Shown here: positions 33,301-48,456 of the stretch, piece after piece
How positions within the stretch are numbered: the stretch's first letter is position 1
How the letters are laid out: each line of letters opens with the position of its first letter
Origin: Hermodice carunculata
Lineage: Eukaryota; Annelida; Polychaeta; Eunicida; Amphinomidae
Assembly (NCBI GenBank): GCA_964020975.1
Contig: OZ026624.1
Coordinates: 31,254,850-31,318,849 of the forward strand
Reading direction: 5' to 3'
DNA: 64,000 nt
Position numbers and translations under genes: made by a program
The notes under the pieces: generated by a model
What the model saw: the letters and a program-made list of their open reading frames with translations, nothing else
Told to the model about the DNA's origin: nothing
The model's database searches: none

Positions 33301-36300
33301 CAATGGTGCGATAAAGGAGATCTGAAAAACTAGTGTGGTCTCCCCCATGGTCTTTATAGCAGGTACCACTGTATTTGTAATGTATTTAGTTATTTTTTTG
33401 CAGAGAATATGTAAGTACTGAGACCCAGGTATATGCAGAGATTGGTTGAGTGCGGCACTGCCCAATTTCTAAATTGCAATGTTCAGTTCTGAAATCTTTC
33501 CATTCTTTTTCTGAATAGGGTTGATCACTCCACTTGAAACAAATACCTGTAGCCAAATACTTATTTAACAACTAGAAAACAATGATTTTGCAATTATGCG
33601 GATCTTAAAACTAATGTGGTCTCCCGAAGAGGTGGTCTTTATGGCAAGTACCACTGTATTTGTATTGTATTCAGTTATGTTATTTGCTTGCAGAGAAAAT
33701 GCAAGTACTGATACCAACATATATTCAGAGAATGAGTAAGTGAGGCGCTGCCCAATTTCAAAATATCACTGCTCAATTTTGAAATCTTTCCTCCCCTTTT
33801 CTGAGTCGGGTTTCTCATGCAAGTTCAAACAAAAAAACTGTAGCCAAATACTGAATAACCATGAAACAATGATTGTGCAATAAAGGAGATCTGAAAACTA
33901 GTGTGGTCTCCCCCAAGAGGTGGTCTTTATAGCAGATACCATTGTATTTGTAATGTATTCAGTTATTAATTTGCAGAGAATATGTAAGTACTGATACACA
34001 GCTATATTCAGAAATTGGTTGAGTGCGGCACTGCCCAATTTCTAAATTGCAATGTTCAATTTTGAAATCTTTCCTCTCTTTTTCTGAATAGGGTGTGTCA
34101 CTCCACTTGAAACAAATACCTGTAGCCAAATACTTATTTAACAAGTACAAAACAATGATTTCGCAATTATGCGGATCTTAAAACTAATGTGGTCTCCCAA
34201 AGAGGTGGCCTTTATGGCAAGTACCACTGTATTTGTATTATATTCAGTTATGTTATTTGTTTGCAGAGAAAATGCAAGTACTAATAGCTACATGTATATT
34301 GAGAGAATCAGGAAGTGAAGCGCTGCCCAATTTCTAAATTGCACTGTCCAATTTTGAAATCTTTCCTCTCGTTTTCTGAGTAGTGTGTCTCACTCGAGTT
34401 GAAACAAAAATCTCTAGCCAAATACTGAATAACCATGAAACAATGATTGTGCAATAAAGGGGATCTTATAGACTTATGTGGTCTCCCACAAGAGGTGGTC
34501 TTTATAGCAGGTACCAGTGTGTTTGTTTTGTTTGTTTTCAGTTGTTAGTTTGCATAGAGTATGTAAGTGCTGATACCTACATATTTGCTGAGATTGGGTG
34601 AATGAGGCACTGCCGAATTCTTACATTGCACCATTCAGTTTTGAAATCTTTCCGCTCCTTTCCTGAATAGGATGTGTCACTCGAGTTGAAACAAAAACCT
34701 GTAACCAAATACTCAATAACCATGAAACAATGATGGTGCAATAAAGGGGATCTTATAGACTAATGTGGTCTCCCACAAGAGGTGGTCTTTATAGCAGGTA
34801 CCACTGTATTTGTTTGGTTGTTTTCATTTATTTGTTTGCAGAGAATATGTTAGTGCTGGTACCTACATATATTCAGAGATTGAGTATGTGAAACAGTGCT
34901 CAATGTTAAAATCTTTCCTCTCCTTTCCTGAATAGGGTGTCTCACTCGAGTTGAAACAAAACCTGCAGCCAAATACTCAATAAATAACTCTTAAACAATG
35001 GTGCGATAAAGGAGATCTGAAAAACTAGTGTGGTCTCCCTCAAGAGGTGGCCTTTATAGCAGGTACCACTGTATTTGTAATGTATTCAGTTATTAATTTG
35101 CAGAGAATATGTAAGTACTGAGACCCAGGTATATTCAGAAATTGGTTGAGTGCGGCACCGCCCAATTTGTAAATTGCAATGTTCAATTCTGAAATCTTTC
35201 CATTCTTTTTCTGAATAGGGTGTGTCACTCCACTTGAAACAAATACCTGTAGCCAAATACTAATTTAACAACTACAAAACAATGATTTCGCAATTATGCG
35301 GATCTTAAAACTAATATGTGGTCTGCCAAAGAGGTGGTCTTTATGGCCACTGTATTTGTATTGTATTCAGTTATGTTATTTGTTTGCAGAGAAAATGCAA
35401 GTACTAATTCCTACATGTATTCAGAGAATGAGTAAGTGAGGCGCTGCCCAATTTCTAAATTGCAATGTCCAATTTTGAAATCTTTCCTTTCCTTTTCTGA
35501 GTAGGGTTTCTCTTTCGAGTTGAACAAAAAACTGTAACCAAATACTCAATAACCATGAAACAATGATTGTGCAATAAAGGGGATCTTATAGACTAATGTG
35601 GTCTCCCACAAGAGGTGGTCTTTATAGCATGTAGCACTGTATTTGTTTGGTTGTTTTCATTTATTTGTTAGAAGAGAATATGTAAGTACTGATACCTACA
35701 TATATTCAGAGATTGAGTATGTGAAAAATGCGCAATGTTTAAATCTTTCCTCTCGTTTTCTGAATAGGGTGTCTCACTCGAGTTGAAACAAAACCTGCAG
35801 CCAAATACTCAATGAATAACTATGAAACAATGGTGCAATAAAGGAGATCTTAAAAACTAGTGTGGTCTCTCCAAGAGGTAGTCTTTATAGCAGGTACCAC
35901 TGTATTTGTAACGTTTTCAGTTATTTGTTTGCAGAGAATATATAAGTACTGATACCTACATATATTCAGAGATTGATTAAGTGAGGCACTGCCCATTTTC
36001 TAAATTGCAATGCTCAATTCTGAAATCTTTCCTTTCTTTTTCTGAATAGGCTGTCTTACTTGAGTTGAAACATACCTGTAGCCAAATGCTAATGTAACAA
36101 CTTCGAAGCAACGATTTTGCACTAAAATAGATCTCAAAAAGGGGTATCCGCACAGAGGTGGTCTTTATGGCAAGTACCACTGTATTTGTGTTGTTATAGT
36201 CTGCAGAGAATATGCAAGTTCTGATACCTACATATATTCAGAGATTGAGCAAGTGAAGCAGTGCCCAATTTCTAAATTGCATTGTTCAGTCTTTCTTCTG

Positions 36301-36610
36301 TTTTTCTGAATAGATTGTCTCACTCAAGTTGAAACAAAAATCTGTGGTGGAATACTAAATAACTATGAAACAATGATATTCACTAAAGGGGACAGTCAAA
36401 AAAGAAGACAGAAAATGAATGGGTACAGATGTACCTGTTCTTTAAGACCACCCATAATGGCAGACAAAACTGGTCACATATGGCAGGTTTTCTTTCTTTG
36501 TAATTATTTTAACTAAATAAGACAGAAGGGGCCTGAAAAGTGACCTTAAAAACTAATGTGGTCTCTCCCAAGAGGTGGTAGCAGAAACCACTGTATTTTT
36601 GTCATGTATT
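30340..36610. repeat. Tandem array of about 22 monomers of about 282 bp
   Basis: The landmark GCAGGTACCACTGTATTTG (or close variants) recurs at about 30387, 30814, 31152, 31408, 31693, 31966, 32246, 32524, 32815, 33099, 33360, 33645, 33933, 34217, 34508, 34796, 35062, 35344, 35627, 35898, 36169 and 36576. Most steps are 256-291 bp. Each monomer holds TTTGCAGAGAATATGTAAGT, TTTGAAATCTTTCCTCTCC, GTGGTCTCCC and AAGAGGTGGTCTTTATAGCA. Monomer subtypes recur in order: the subtype with TTTGCTGAGATTGGGTGAAT is at about 32880 and 34575, a higher-order period of about 1.69 kb or six units. Repeated - strand frames of 60-142 codons reflect the repeat and not a gene. Confidence 0.95.
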
Positions 36611-37553
36611 CAGTTATTGGTTTCGCCAGTGGTAAACATGGTTTAGTGAGAAAATTGTCCAGCGAACAAAAGCAACTGATGCAACTAGGACTATTATATA
36701 AAGACACAGACCTGCATGGGTAATGTTCTGTGGTGATAACCCTAAGGGCTACGTTGGCATCATTACTGGCACAAGAGACTAAAGTAAGTATAAATTAAAG
36801 CAGACTTTCTGTAACGCATTTTATTCAGTTTCTAGATAGTGGATCCCATAGAATTCAACTTTTACAGCACACGACTCTCCATTGTATTGTAAGGTTGGGA
36901 TCTATACCACCTCTAAAAACAATGCATATTCAGCCATATATAGCACAGCCTGCCAACCACTTCACCCAGACCACAGGGGGCCTGGCTGTAACTAATATTT
37001 CATTGGAATTTCATTGAAATTGTACAGAAATACTGTGCTGAATTTATACATTATTTCTGTGGTGAAGAAAAAAAAGTTTAAAACGAATAAATGTTTATTT
37101 TTTACTTGATCATCACAAATTTGAAACATAAGTACAAAATTTATTTTTGCAGTTAAGGCTAACTACACATGTATTTTCCTGTTCATGTCACTGACTTTTG
37201 CTTCAAATGATATTACATTTACCCAATTTCACAAACAAATAATACTCATTCTACCTGTCAGGTACAATCTGTAACAAACGAGTCAATTAATGGCTCTGTA
37301 TCAACTGTAGTTGACATGTACATGCAAATCATGAAATGTGTGCTAAAATTTTATGGTCACATCTATGTTTACATACGTCTCCATACAGGACCATGCCATT
37401 TGCTTTTTCAAATCTGGTGTACCCTTCCAATAGAACTGTACAGTGTTTATGCAAACAATTGAACTCCATACATGACCATGCCATTTACGTTTTCAAATCT
37501 AGTGTCCCTTACCAATAGGACCGTACAGTGTTAATGCAAACAATTAATAAACA
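36611..37553. other. Intergenic sequence
   Basis: No gene is supported. A direct repeat of about 110 bp occurs near 37385-37535 around ACCATGCCATTTGCTTTTCA / ACCATGCCATTTACGTTTTC and CGTACAGTGTTAATGCAAAC. Confidence 0.5.
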
Positions 37554-38780
37554 AGCTATGTTTGTAAAACATAAATGCCCCCCGCCCTCATTACCCTTGC
37601 CCTTGCTACCCTATTGATAGTGGTAGATGGGGCACTCGTGACCTTACAAAATTAGTGAAGGTTGATTATACATCAATGTCACGTATCTTTAAACTTTAAA
37701 CTAGCCCTTAAAAAACGACTTAAAACCTGGACAATATAAAAGTTATAGCTGAAAAATTAGTCATCATTTAGAAACCATATTAAAAAAAGTGGCTTTATGA
37801 CCTTGGAAATTAGGCAAGGTCACTCATTTTCACTGAACCTTCTTCAGTTATTGTGCAAAAACCACAGAAAGTCTACTGACTGTGTGTGACCCTCAAAACT
37901 GGGTCAAGTTCACCCATCTACAAACTCAAACTAGCCCTTATAGGCAACCATAAAGCTGTGCAATATAAAAGTGCTACTTCTAAAATGCAAGTTATCATGC
38001 AGAAACAGTATTCAACCAAATGGCTCTGTGACCTTTGAAATTAGGTCAAGGTCACCCATCTTAAAACTTGACCTATCCCTGAATACAGACAATCATCCAG
38101 TGTAATATAAAAGTCCTAGTTTAAAAACCTCTTCAGTTATCATGTGGAAACCAAAGTTAACTCAGGTACCACTGTGACCTTGGAAATTAAATCAAGGTCA
38201 CCAAACTTTAAACTTCTTCTAGCCCTTAGCAAGAACTATAGACCTGTAAAGTATCCCAGTCCTAACTTAAAAACTTCTTGAGTTATTGTGCGGAAACCAC
38301 AGGAATTCTACAATCTCTCTGTGACCCTGAAAGCTAGGTCAAGGTCAGGCATCTTCAAACTCAACCTAGCCCTTACAGAGAACCATAAAGCTGTGCAATA
38401 TAAAAGTTCTAGTTTCACGGTATAAGTTATCATGCAGAAAGCATGAAACCAATCTTCAAACTTCCCCTAGCCCCAAATATGGACTATAATCCTGTGCAAT
38501 ATAAAAGTCCAAGCTTAAAAACCTCTTCAGTTATTGTACGGAAACCAAAGTTAACTCAGGTACCACTGTGACCTTGGAAATTAGGTCAAGGTCACCCATC
38601 TTCAAACTTTGCCTAGCTTTTAACTAGAATAATACACCTGTACAGTATCAAAGTCCTAGCTCAAGAACTTCTTGAGTTGTTGTGCGGAAACCACTGTCTA
38701 CCGACCGACCGACAGACCAACCGACCGACCGACATGTGCAAAGCTATATGCCCCACCCTCTCTGAAGGGGGCATAATAAA
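37554..38780 (+). mobile_element. Family E1 element, copy 3
   Basis: It starts AACAAGCTATGTTTGTAAAA and ends with a GCCCCACCCTCTCTGAAGGGGGC hairpin region after a GACCGACC run. It is closely similar to copy 1 but about 480 bp shorter. TCAAGGTCA starts at 38046, 38192, 38339 and 38586; the last gap of 247 bp shows that part of one unit was lost. Confidence 0.85.
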
Positions 38781-39115
38781 AACTTGTTTTAATGTAACAC
38801 AACTCTTAGAAGGGAATTTGCACTTTGAAGGCATCAGCGTAAAGCAGTGTTCCCATGATTTTTCACCCTGATGCACTGCCTGACCAACTATTTTTCCATG
38901 TGGTGGTCTTAAATCTGCTGGTTAATTTGGGTGTTTTATATTTTTTTCGGTCTGCCTGGAAACACCCAATATTTTTGTCTTATGCTTTTTTACATCACAA
39001 TAGTCCGTAATTTAATTACTGGTTCAGCACTCCTATGGCCTGTGTACACAAGTATCATTGACCACAGCGCAATAGTCCGTGAATTGAATCACTGGTTGAG
39101 CGGTGCAGCCATAAA

Positions 39116-42025
<2,910 letters not shown>

Positions 42026-42825
42026 CTAATTTAAAGAAGGAACAAGTATATGTAGAGATAATGACATATAGTGTGAATTTTTCTGGGACACATATTGTTT
42101 TGGAAAAGTCATTTCAACTTCACTCTTTTATGTTTCTGACATAAGTGTATCCGATGAACCATGAACCAAAGTGGCAGGATCTTAATTTATGCAATTAAAG
42201 TGGATACACAATATCTAAATCTGAATAATGAATAACATCACAATCATTACACATAGAGGTACCTTTCCAACTTTAATTTGTAGGTTTGTGACATAACCAC
42301 ATCCAATTAACCAAGAACCAAAGTTGTAGGCTTTTAATTTATGCAAATACACAAAATTTAAATCTTGGATAGCTTCATAAATACTGTAGGTAGTGTGTTA
42401 TTTAAAACTGTTCTCATTTTGAAAGCACCCCGGCTATGAAAGCAAATCTTCTTTTCTAGTCTCATTTTCTATTCATTGGCACAACATTTCTTGAAAGATT
42501 ATACAAAACATATACTTTAACACAAGTTAGAAGCACAATAAGATATCAGCATACACCACTTTAAAGGTACATTATCATCACAAAGGTAATTACAATGACC
42601 ATACGGTACATAATTGACTTAAATTTAATTTCAGCAGAGAGATGATTTATATGGGATATAATTCTGACTTAAATTTCAGCCATTACAAATTATTATCAAT
42701 GCAAAAAGTGTTGTTTTCGTAAGTTTAAATCTGTCAATTGAATGAAAGTAATTGTTTTTACAATTACAGGCCATCTGTAAGCTCTGCTGACTGACAAGTT
42801 AGCTGACCTTTAACAATATACTTAC

Positions 42826-45120
42826 ATTGCAGTCTTGGAAGATGCTTGTACCATTTGAAGCTTGGGCCACCGTCCGCCTCCAGTGCAGCCAGCTTTGTGA
42901 TCAGCGTGTGGTTGGCTTTTTCCACTAGCCCATTTGTTTGTGGGTGGCGGGGCCTACTGTGGCGTATCCCGCAGGTTCATCCAGGGAATTTCTCGATCAT
43001 CTCTTCCGTTTTGCTAAATTCACTACCATTATCACTTTGGAGAACCTTTGGAACTCCCAAAAAGGAGAATGCAGTCTCCAATCCTTTATTCACCTCTGCA
43101 TTTGTTTTCCTTTGAGGAGGAAACAGCACATGAAACTTAGAAAAATGGTCCACCAAGTGCAGGATAGAATTGTACCCGTCCACTGTCTTCTGGGACATAT
43201 CAATAAGATCCACCTGAAATCAAGAAATATTTAAGCAAAAAGAGTCCTATGGCTATATAGTTATTGATAAATTTGCTGTATCTTCGGATATATGTGGCAC
43301 TATATATCTTACTTACGTTACAATCTTTTAATTTAATTAAAAATCTGTAATTTATATATATATATATTATCAAAATCAGGATTGGTTCTCCAAATGCAGT
43401 TATTGGCAGGTCAATTTGCAGTATATATATGCATATCATAAAAAGTACTCGAAAAGGTTTGGCAAGTAAAAGATTTGTTTGATCCCGAATTGGTATGCAT
43501 TTAATTTGTTATATTTTGTATGTCGATTGGTACACTTGAACAGGGAAGACACATTCATAAGCACCACATGCTCATTATGCACTAACAGAACATGCTAAGT
43601 AGGCCTTGGTCTATAAAAATTCGCCCTTCCAGAGGTGGACATACCTGGACAGATCAGTGGTTTGCAATTAATGTTCGGCACTACAGTTATTTCATGAGTT
43701 TTATACGATTTTCACAGGTATTCTTGATCTATATAATTTCATATCTGTTTTGGTTGCAAAATTAGTCATATTTTGTGACCACAAAAATAATGCTGCTGCT
43801 CACGGCAGTGATCGCATACAGCAGGTACCACTGTAGATGAAAGACTGAGCACTTGAGCAGTCAGCAATTACAAAAATTACACTTACAACTCATCCACGGG
43901 AGACTCTTAAACACCCATAGCAATGATTTCTTGCAAACTTCAGTATGTCAAAAGATATGAGGATCCATATTTACAAAATATTTGGATAATCAGTTATAGA
44001 AACATCATTCAAATGTCCCGTGTAGCGTTAACTACAACATGGGGCTATAAGCTAGGGAGGGCTATATGACAGAAACTTAGTCAGTCAGTACAAACCTCTG
44101 CTAAAAACCAAAATCCTTGTTGAACAATAGCCCTAGGAGGTGCCCTACTTGTTTGTGAAGCCTTCTCTTGGCACACTTTACAACGTTTTGCAAATTGTGT
44201 CATGGCTGGACGAGGGATCCTGGAATACTGAAATTTCAGCTAAAAACAGTGCAGAATTATATATGAAATTTAACTAATAAAAAACGTTTACACATAAATG
44301 TTCCAACCAGACAAAGGGGTGATACATTCATTGGTACTGTAATAAAATGTCACTATGATAATTCATCATTTGTGTCTTATTTTCTTCCACTTTGACAGAA
44401 GATTTTAACTCTGGTAGTGCCATATACCTATATTTTGGTATCCCCTGGTTAACTGCCAGGACCCTATTACATAACATATCAAAAATCGGTATATGGCAGT
44501 TGGGCAGTGTTTCTGAAAAAGTTGTGGCACAACCAGGGTTAAGAAGATTTTCAGTGACAGATAATAAAACCTCTATACAGTCGGCACCCTTGGGACCGGA
44601 GTAAAGTACCTGTGTTAAGAACCAAAGTTGCAGCATTTTAACGTATGCAAATAAGGCCAATACACAAAAGTTAGATATGTTAAATAATGGAAAAGTGTGG
44701 CATTTCAAACTGTTCTCATTTTGAAGGTACCCAGATATGAACTAATCTTCTTTTTCTAGCTTACTATTGCATTGATTTCTTCTTTTCCACTCTTAAATCT
44801 CCTTTTTCTAGTTAAGTATTGCATTGTTTTCGTCTTCTCCACTCTTAAGGTTGATTTAGAATACACTGACAGACCATATATTAAGCTGAGACTGTCGTGA
44901 CAAAACTTGCTTAGCTTACTCTGACCACTTAATGGGCAGCTTGTATGGAAAAAGTGCCACTATTCTCTTTATGTATGTATACTGCCACTCAAGTCTCTTT
45001 GCTTACCTTTTTTCAGTTGCTCCCACTCCACCATGACCAGTGGCATTATGAGCTGCTTCAATAATATTGAAAAAGTGCTCAACAGCAGCTACTTTTGACA
45101 AACACTTCACATAATTTGCC
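42826..45120 (-). pseudogene. Fossil integrase gene, Ty3/KRBA2-like, with introns
   Basis: Three splice-bounded blocks on the - strand show the parts of a retroelement-type integrase. The block 45007-45120 has the His-bearing start of the zinc-binding domain (HNATGHGGVG). The block 44096-44229 has its Cys pair (CKVCQEKASQTSRAPP). The block 42826-43213 has the catalytic core, with DLIDMSQ, LVDHFSKF, SDNGSEF and the HPQTNGLVEKANHTL signature. The closest relatives I know are the KRBA2-like integrases, derived from Ty3-type elements or Ginger-like DNA elements. No reverse transcriptase, capsid or LTRs are seen. The core looks broken, with about one clear break. Introns with GT-AG borders suggest it was once a host-adopted gene and not a fresh insertion. 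Confidence 0.75.
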
Positions 45121-48100
45121 CTGAGGCAGGTCTACAATCATGTGGAAGGCAAAGTAAAAATGTGCCGGGCTTGGTTAAGGATGAGCACCAGGTTCGTGTT
45201 TACTTTACAAAGCACCGGGTTCATACTAATTATTATTAAGAATCAAATGTGGTCTGTAATGTTAAACATAACGATGTGACATCATATTATATGAAATAAA
45301 ATTTCCCAATTAACTTTTTTGTTGGGTGATTTTAGGAAGTGTAACAATTTTTTTTATATCTATGAAAGATTGTACACTTAATGATTTCGTTTTTAAACTG
45401 TCCTAGGTACTGAATGTAATTAAAATGGTATTTCCAGAGCAGGAGACCATGTTATGTGTGAACAAACTTAATGCAAAGGATGGAACCTTCACTGTAAAAA
45501 AGGTTTAACATCTTGTTTTTACCCCTTTCACAATGCAAAAGAGTTACCCATATCTTTTTTTCAAAAATTTTTGAAAATGCAGCATATTTGTGTCAAAAAT
45601 CGTACTGATTGATGCATTTCTGTTGTAATCATGTGGCTATGAGCTCTGAAATAAAAGTAAACTGCTCAAGCAGAGCACTAACTTTGTTTGCGACCACAGC
45701 AGGAATTGATTAATGAGATATAGGCCTAAGGATGGAGCACTCGGGAACAGTATATATCTGTTATGGTCACTTAATTATGAGAGTACCCCTGCCCCCAGGT
45801 ACACAGAAGCTACACTAAAGTGTAGACTTTCTGAAGTATGGTGCTTGTTTCTGCTCAAAGAGAAGACCATGTATGTGCACCTATGAGCCCCACTGATACA
45901 CAGGAGAGGGGGGGGGGGGAAGGGGGGGGTTCAGTACGCTGGTACAGGTAATTATTTTTCTAGAGTACGCACTACGGAAAATAAAAATCTTTCAAAATTT
46001 TGGACAGTACGAAGTACGTAAAATAAGAGGGCTTCCAGTACGGCAGTACGGTAAATAAAAAGCCCCAGTACGCCAGTACGGGAAACCCCTTTCCCACCCT
46101 CACAGGATGCACATCAATCAACATCTATTTTGTCGTGCTACAGGCTCCATGGTAGGCAGTCCTAGCTTGCAAACTCACAGGTGGGGGGGGGGGGGGGGGT
46201 TAACGCTTGTCTCAACCATGCTGGCAAATACAGGTTCAATATGATCGTGAATGTCCCTTTCAAATGAGTTTTTGTCATTACTCAATCATAAGTTTACATT
46301 GTTCATTTCATAAAATTTGTATCATCATATTGAATATAATTTTTGAAATATAGTCCGACAATTTGGGTATATTGGTATGTTTTCTTTGTTGAATATTCCA
46401 CAATGCTACAAACATGGGCATGTCACAGGATTTTGATCACATTACCCTGTGAGAAATATTTTTTTTGCTGTCGAATATCGCAGAATGTTACAACGCTGGG
46501 AATACCCAATCCCTCCCATTTCGCTGCTGCAACAAATTCTTTTCGGGAAAATCGATTTAATTTCACTATTTTTTGTTATCATTCAAGAAATATATCTTTA
46601 TTGTATATCGAAATACATACACATGCATATGCCCCATCCTTGATCCATGTTATAGGTAACTATCAGTGATGTCTCCACCCATATGTAAGTTAGCTACTCA
46701 CACTGCTTTTTGATAATTTTAGAGGTTATAAAATGACCAATATTTTACCACCCCCCTCACTATTTGCCGTCTATAAGGGTAACGGCTCAAAGTTCCACTT
46801 TTGTCTTGATACATTAGGCAATCATGCGCCGAATACATTTTTGAAAACCATGGCATATGCTGACTTTCTAATTTGGATACAGTCAATAGAAATATGGGGG
46901 CACCTAAATACACAGGGTAATGGTTATCAATTCATCACAGCAATTAGTGGTAGGTAATAACATGCTCTTTGCACATTCAAGTATTAATGAATAGGACAGT
47001 TCACTACAATTGCTTTTCCTTTGATAGGTTAATTTGGTAATTAGCAGCATTGATGGTTCTAGCTGTGCAACAAATTAAATCAACTGACGCAACAGACCTA
47101 AATACAAAGCCCCAGCAGGTAGCTACAAATTTGTCTCTAAACTGGGCCGAATATAAGTTTTAAAATGAACTTGTAATCAAATTGCAACATTCTTAACTAC
47201 AATGGGTAAAGGGTTTTGTTAATATTGTGAAAATAACACAGAAAGATAATCACCTAGTAGTAGTACATGAAAATCACTTTAGACAAATGATCAGTCAAGT
47301 GGTATTTTCCAAACTATCATGTATCTATATATGACTTTATGGTATGTAGCACACTGGTATTTTAAAAGTCAGCATATGCCGACCCCAGTAAAGATTTTAA
47401 AGATTGATCATCTAATCTTTGGAGACATTTACAACTTTGTTTAATTTACATAAAACGGTGGTGCCTTTTGATTTTCAAAGACACTGTTCACATTTCAGGC
47501 ATTCTTGGGACCATGTCGGAGTACAAAAATAAATCAGGTATCGGACAACCAGTCGGGCAACTTTTTATTTTCAGCTTAACCAATGTGGTGTTTCATAATA
47601 CGAAATGAGTCAGAAAAGGAATCACAAATGATCTGAGGGCTTTTTGTTATATGCATTTCACATAAGAATTAACTATGTAAATATACATGGTTCACTTACC
47701 TGTCTGGGCACAAAGTTCAAGACTTTTTCCAAGACTTTTCCTGACTGATTTGTCCAAAATTCCAAACAACTTTTGAGTAACATCAGGACCAAAATGTAAC
47801 AAAAATAACAGGTATCATTTAACTAAACTTCCACATTTCCGTCCCAACTGAATTAAAATACCCAAGTCTGAGTACAAAATATGATTTTCCAAATTTTTCA
47901 AGACACAAGTGTAAAGTTCAAGACTTTCTAAGGCCTTGAAGGGCATGATTTGAAATTGCAAACTTCTCAAAACTTTTCAAGGCTTGTATGAACATTTCAT
48001 CTCCTAAAAATGACTAATAGCTACAAATTTAAAGTATAGGAAATGAAATTCAAATCGTGTTGAAGGCCACCAACACATCAGGGAGGCACAATGAAAGTAT

Positions 48101-48288
48101 ACCACAGCCAGTACCTGGTTAGCCTGAATGATGACTCTAATAACTGACGACGATACATAAGAATTTGTACAAATATTAAACAGTAAGCAGAAAACCACGA
48201 GCCAAACTTTGAGATTATCAGTGACGTCGGTGGATCAGGCAGTATACCTGGTCGCTAGGTCCCTCTAGCGGCCATTCAACTAGTCTAG
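45121..48288. other. Intergenic sequence with simple repeats
   Basis: Apart from the GTACG-rich patch (45900-46100) and G-runs near 46181-46200, no gene or bounded element is supported. Phrases around 47710-47990 (TTCAAGACTTTTTCCAAGAC and similar) repeat in direct and variant form and look like a decayed repeat. Confidence 0.45.
45900..46100. repeat. GTACG-rich repeat patch
   Basis: CAGTACG-type words occur about eight times in 200 bp, with phrases such as CAGTACGGCAGTACGGTAAA and CAGTACGCCAGTACGGGAAA. A GGGGTT start and a GAAACCCC end give a rough inverted repeat. CpG content is much higher than in the flanks. It is probably a small repeat element of unknown family. Confidence 0.6.
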
Positions 48289-48456
48289 ATGGGGAAGGCA
48301 GGTTCCTCAGTTAAACGATCCCGTTGCAAGCGCAACCTTTCTTTTTCTCAGACACTGTTCAACAAATTTAAGCACTGTGCCAAAGATATCCGTATCCCCA
48401 TTGTTATACGACATGACAAAAATGAATTTATCGTGTCGGGTCAAGACATGGAATAA
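48289..48456 (+). CDS. Small open frame, 55 codons, unknown
   Basis: ATG at 48289 opens a frame reading MGKAGSSVKRSRCKRNLSFS and so on, to a stop at 48454. The N-terminus is basic. The DNA just upstream has CCCTCTAGCGGCC, a word that I associate with transposable-element leaders. No family is recognised and there are no matched splice sites. It may be the start of an element's first protein or chance. Confidence 0.2.
   Translation: MGKAGSSVKRSRCKRNLSFSQTLFNKFKHCAKDIRIPIVIRHDKNEFIVSGQDME

Noticed and set aside
31294-36180. Repeated 60-142-codon frames on the - strand that resemble one another
   Set aside because: They follow the 282-bp tandem monomer; many unit lengths happen to be multiples of three. 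No start context, domain or splice structure supports a protein.
47700-47990. Possible - strand exon ending at a GTAAGT donor near 47700
   Set aside because: The segment is made of repeated TTCAAGACTTTT-type phrases, so it looks like a decayed repeat and not coding sequence.
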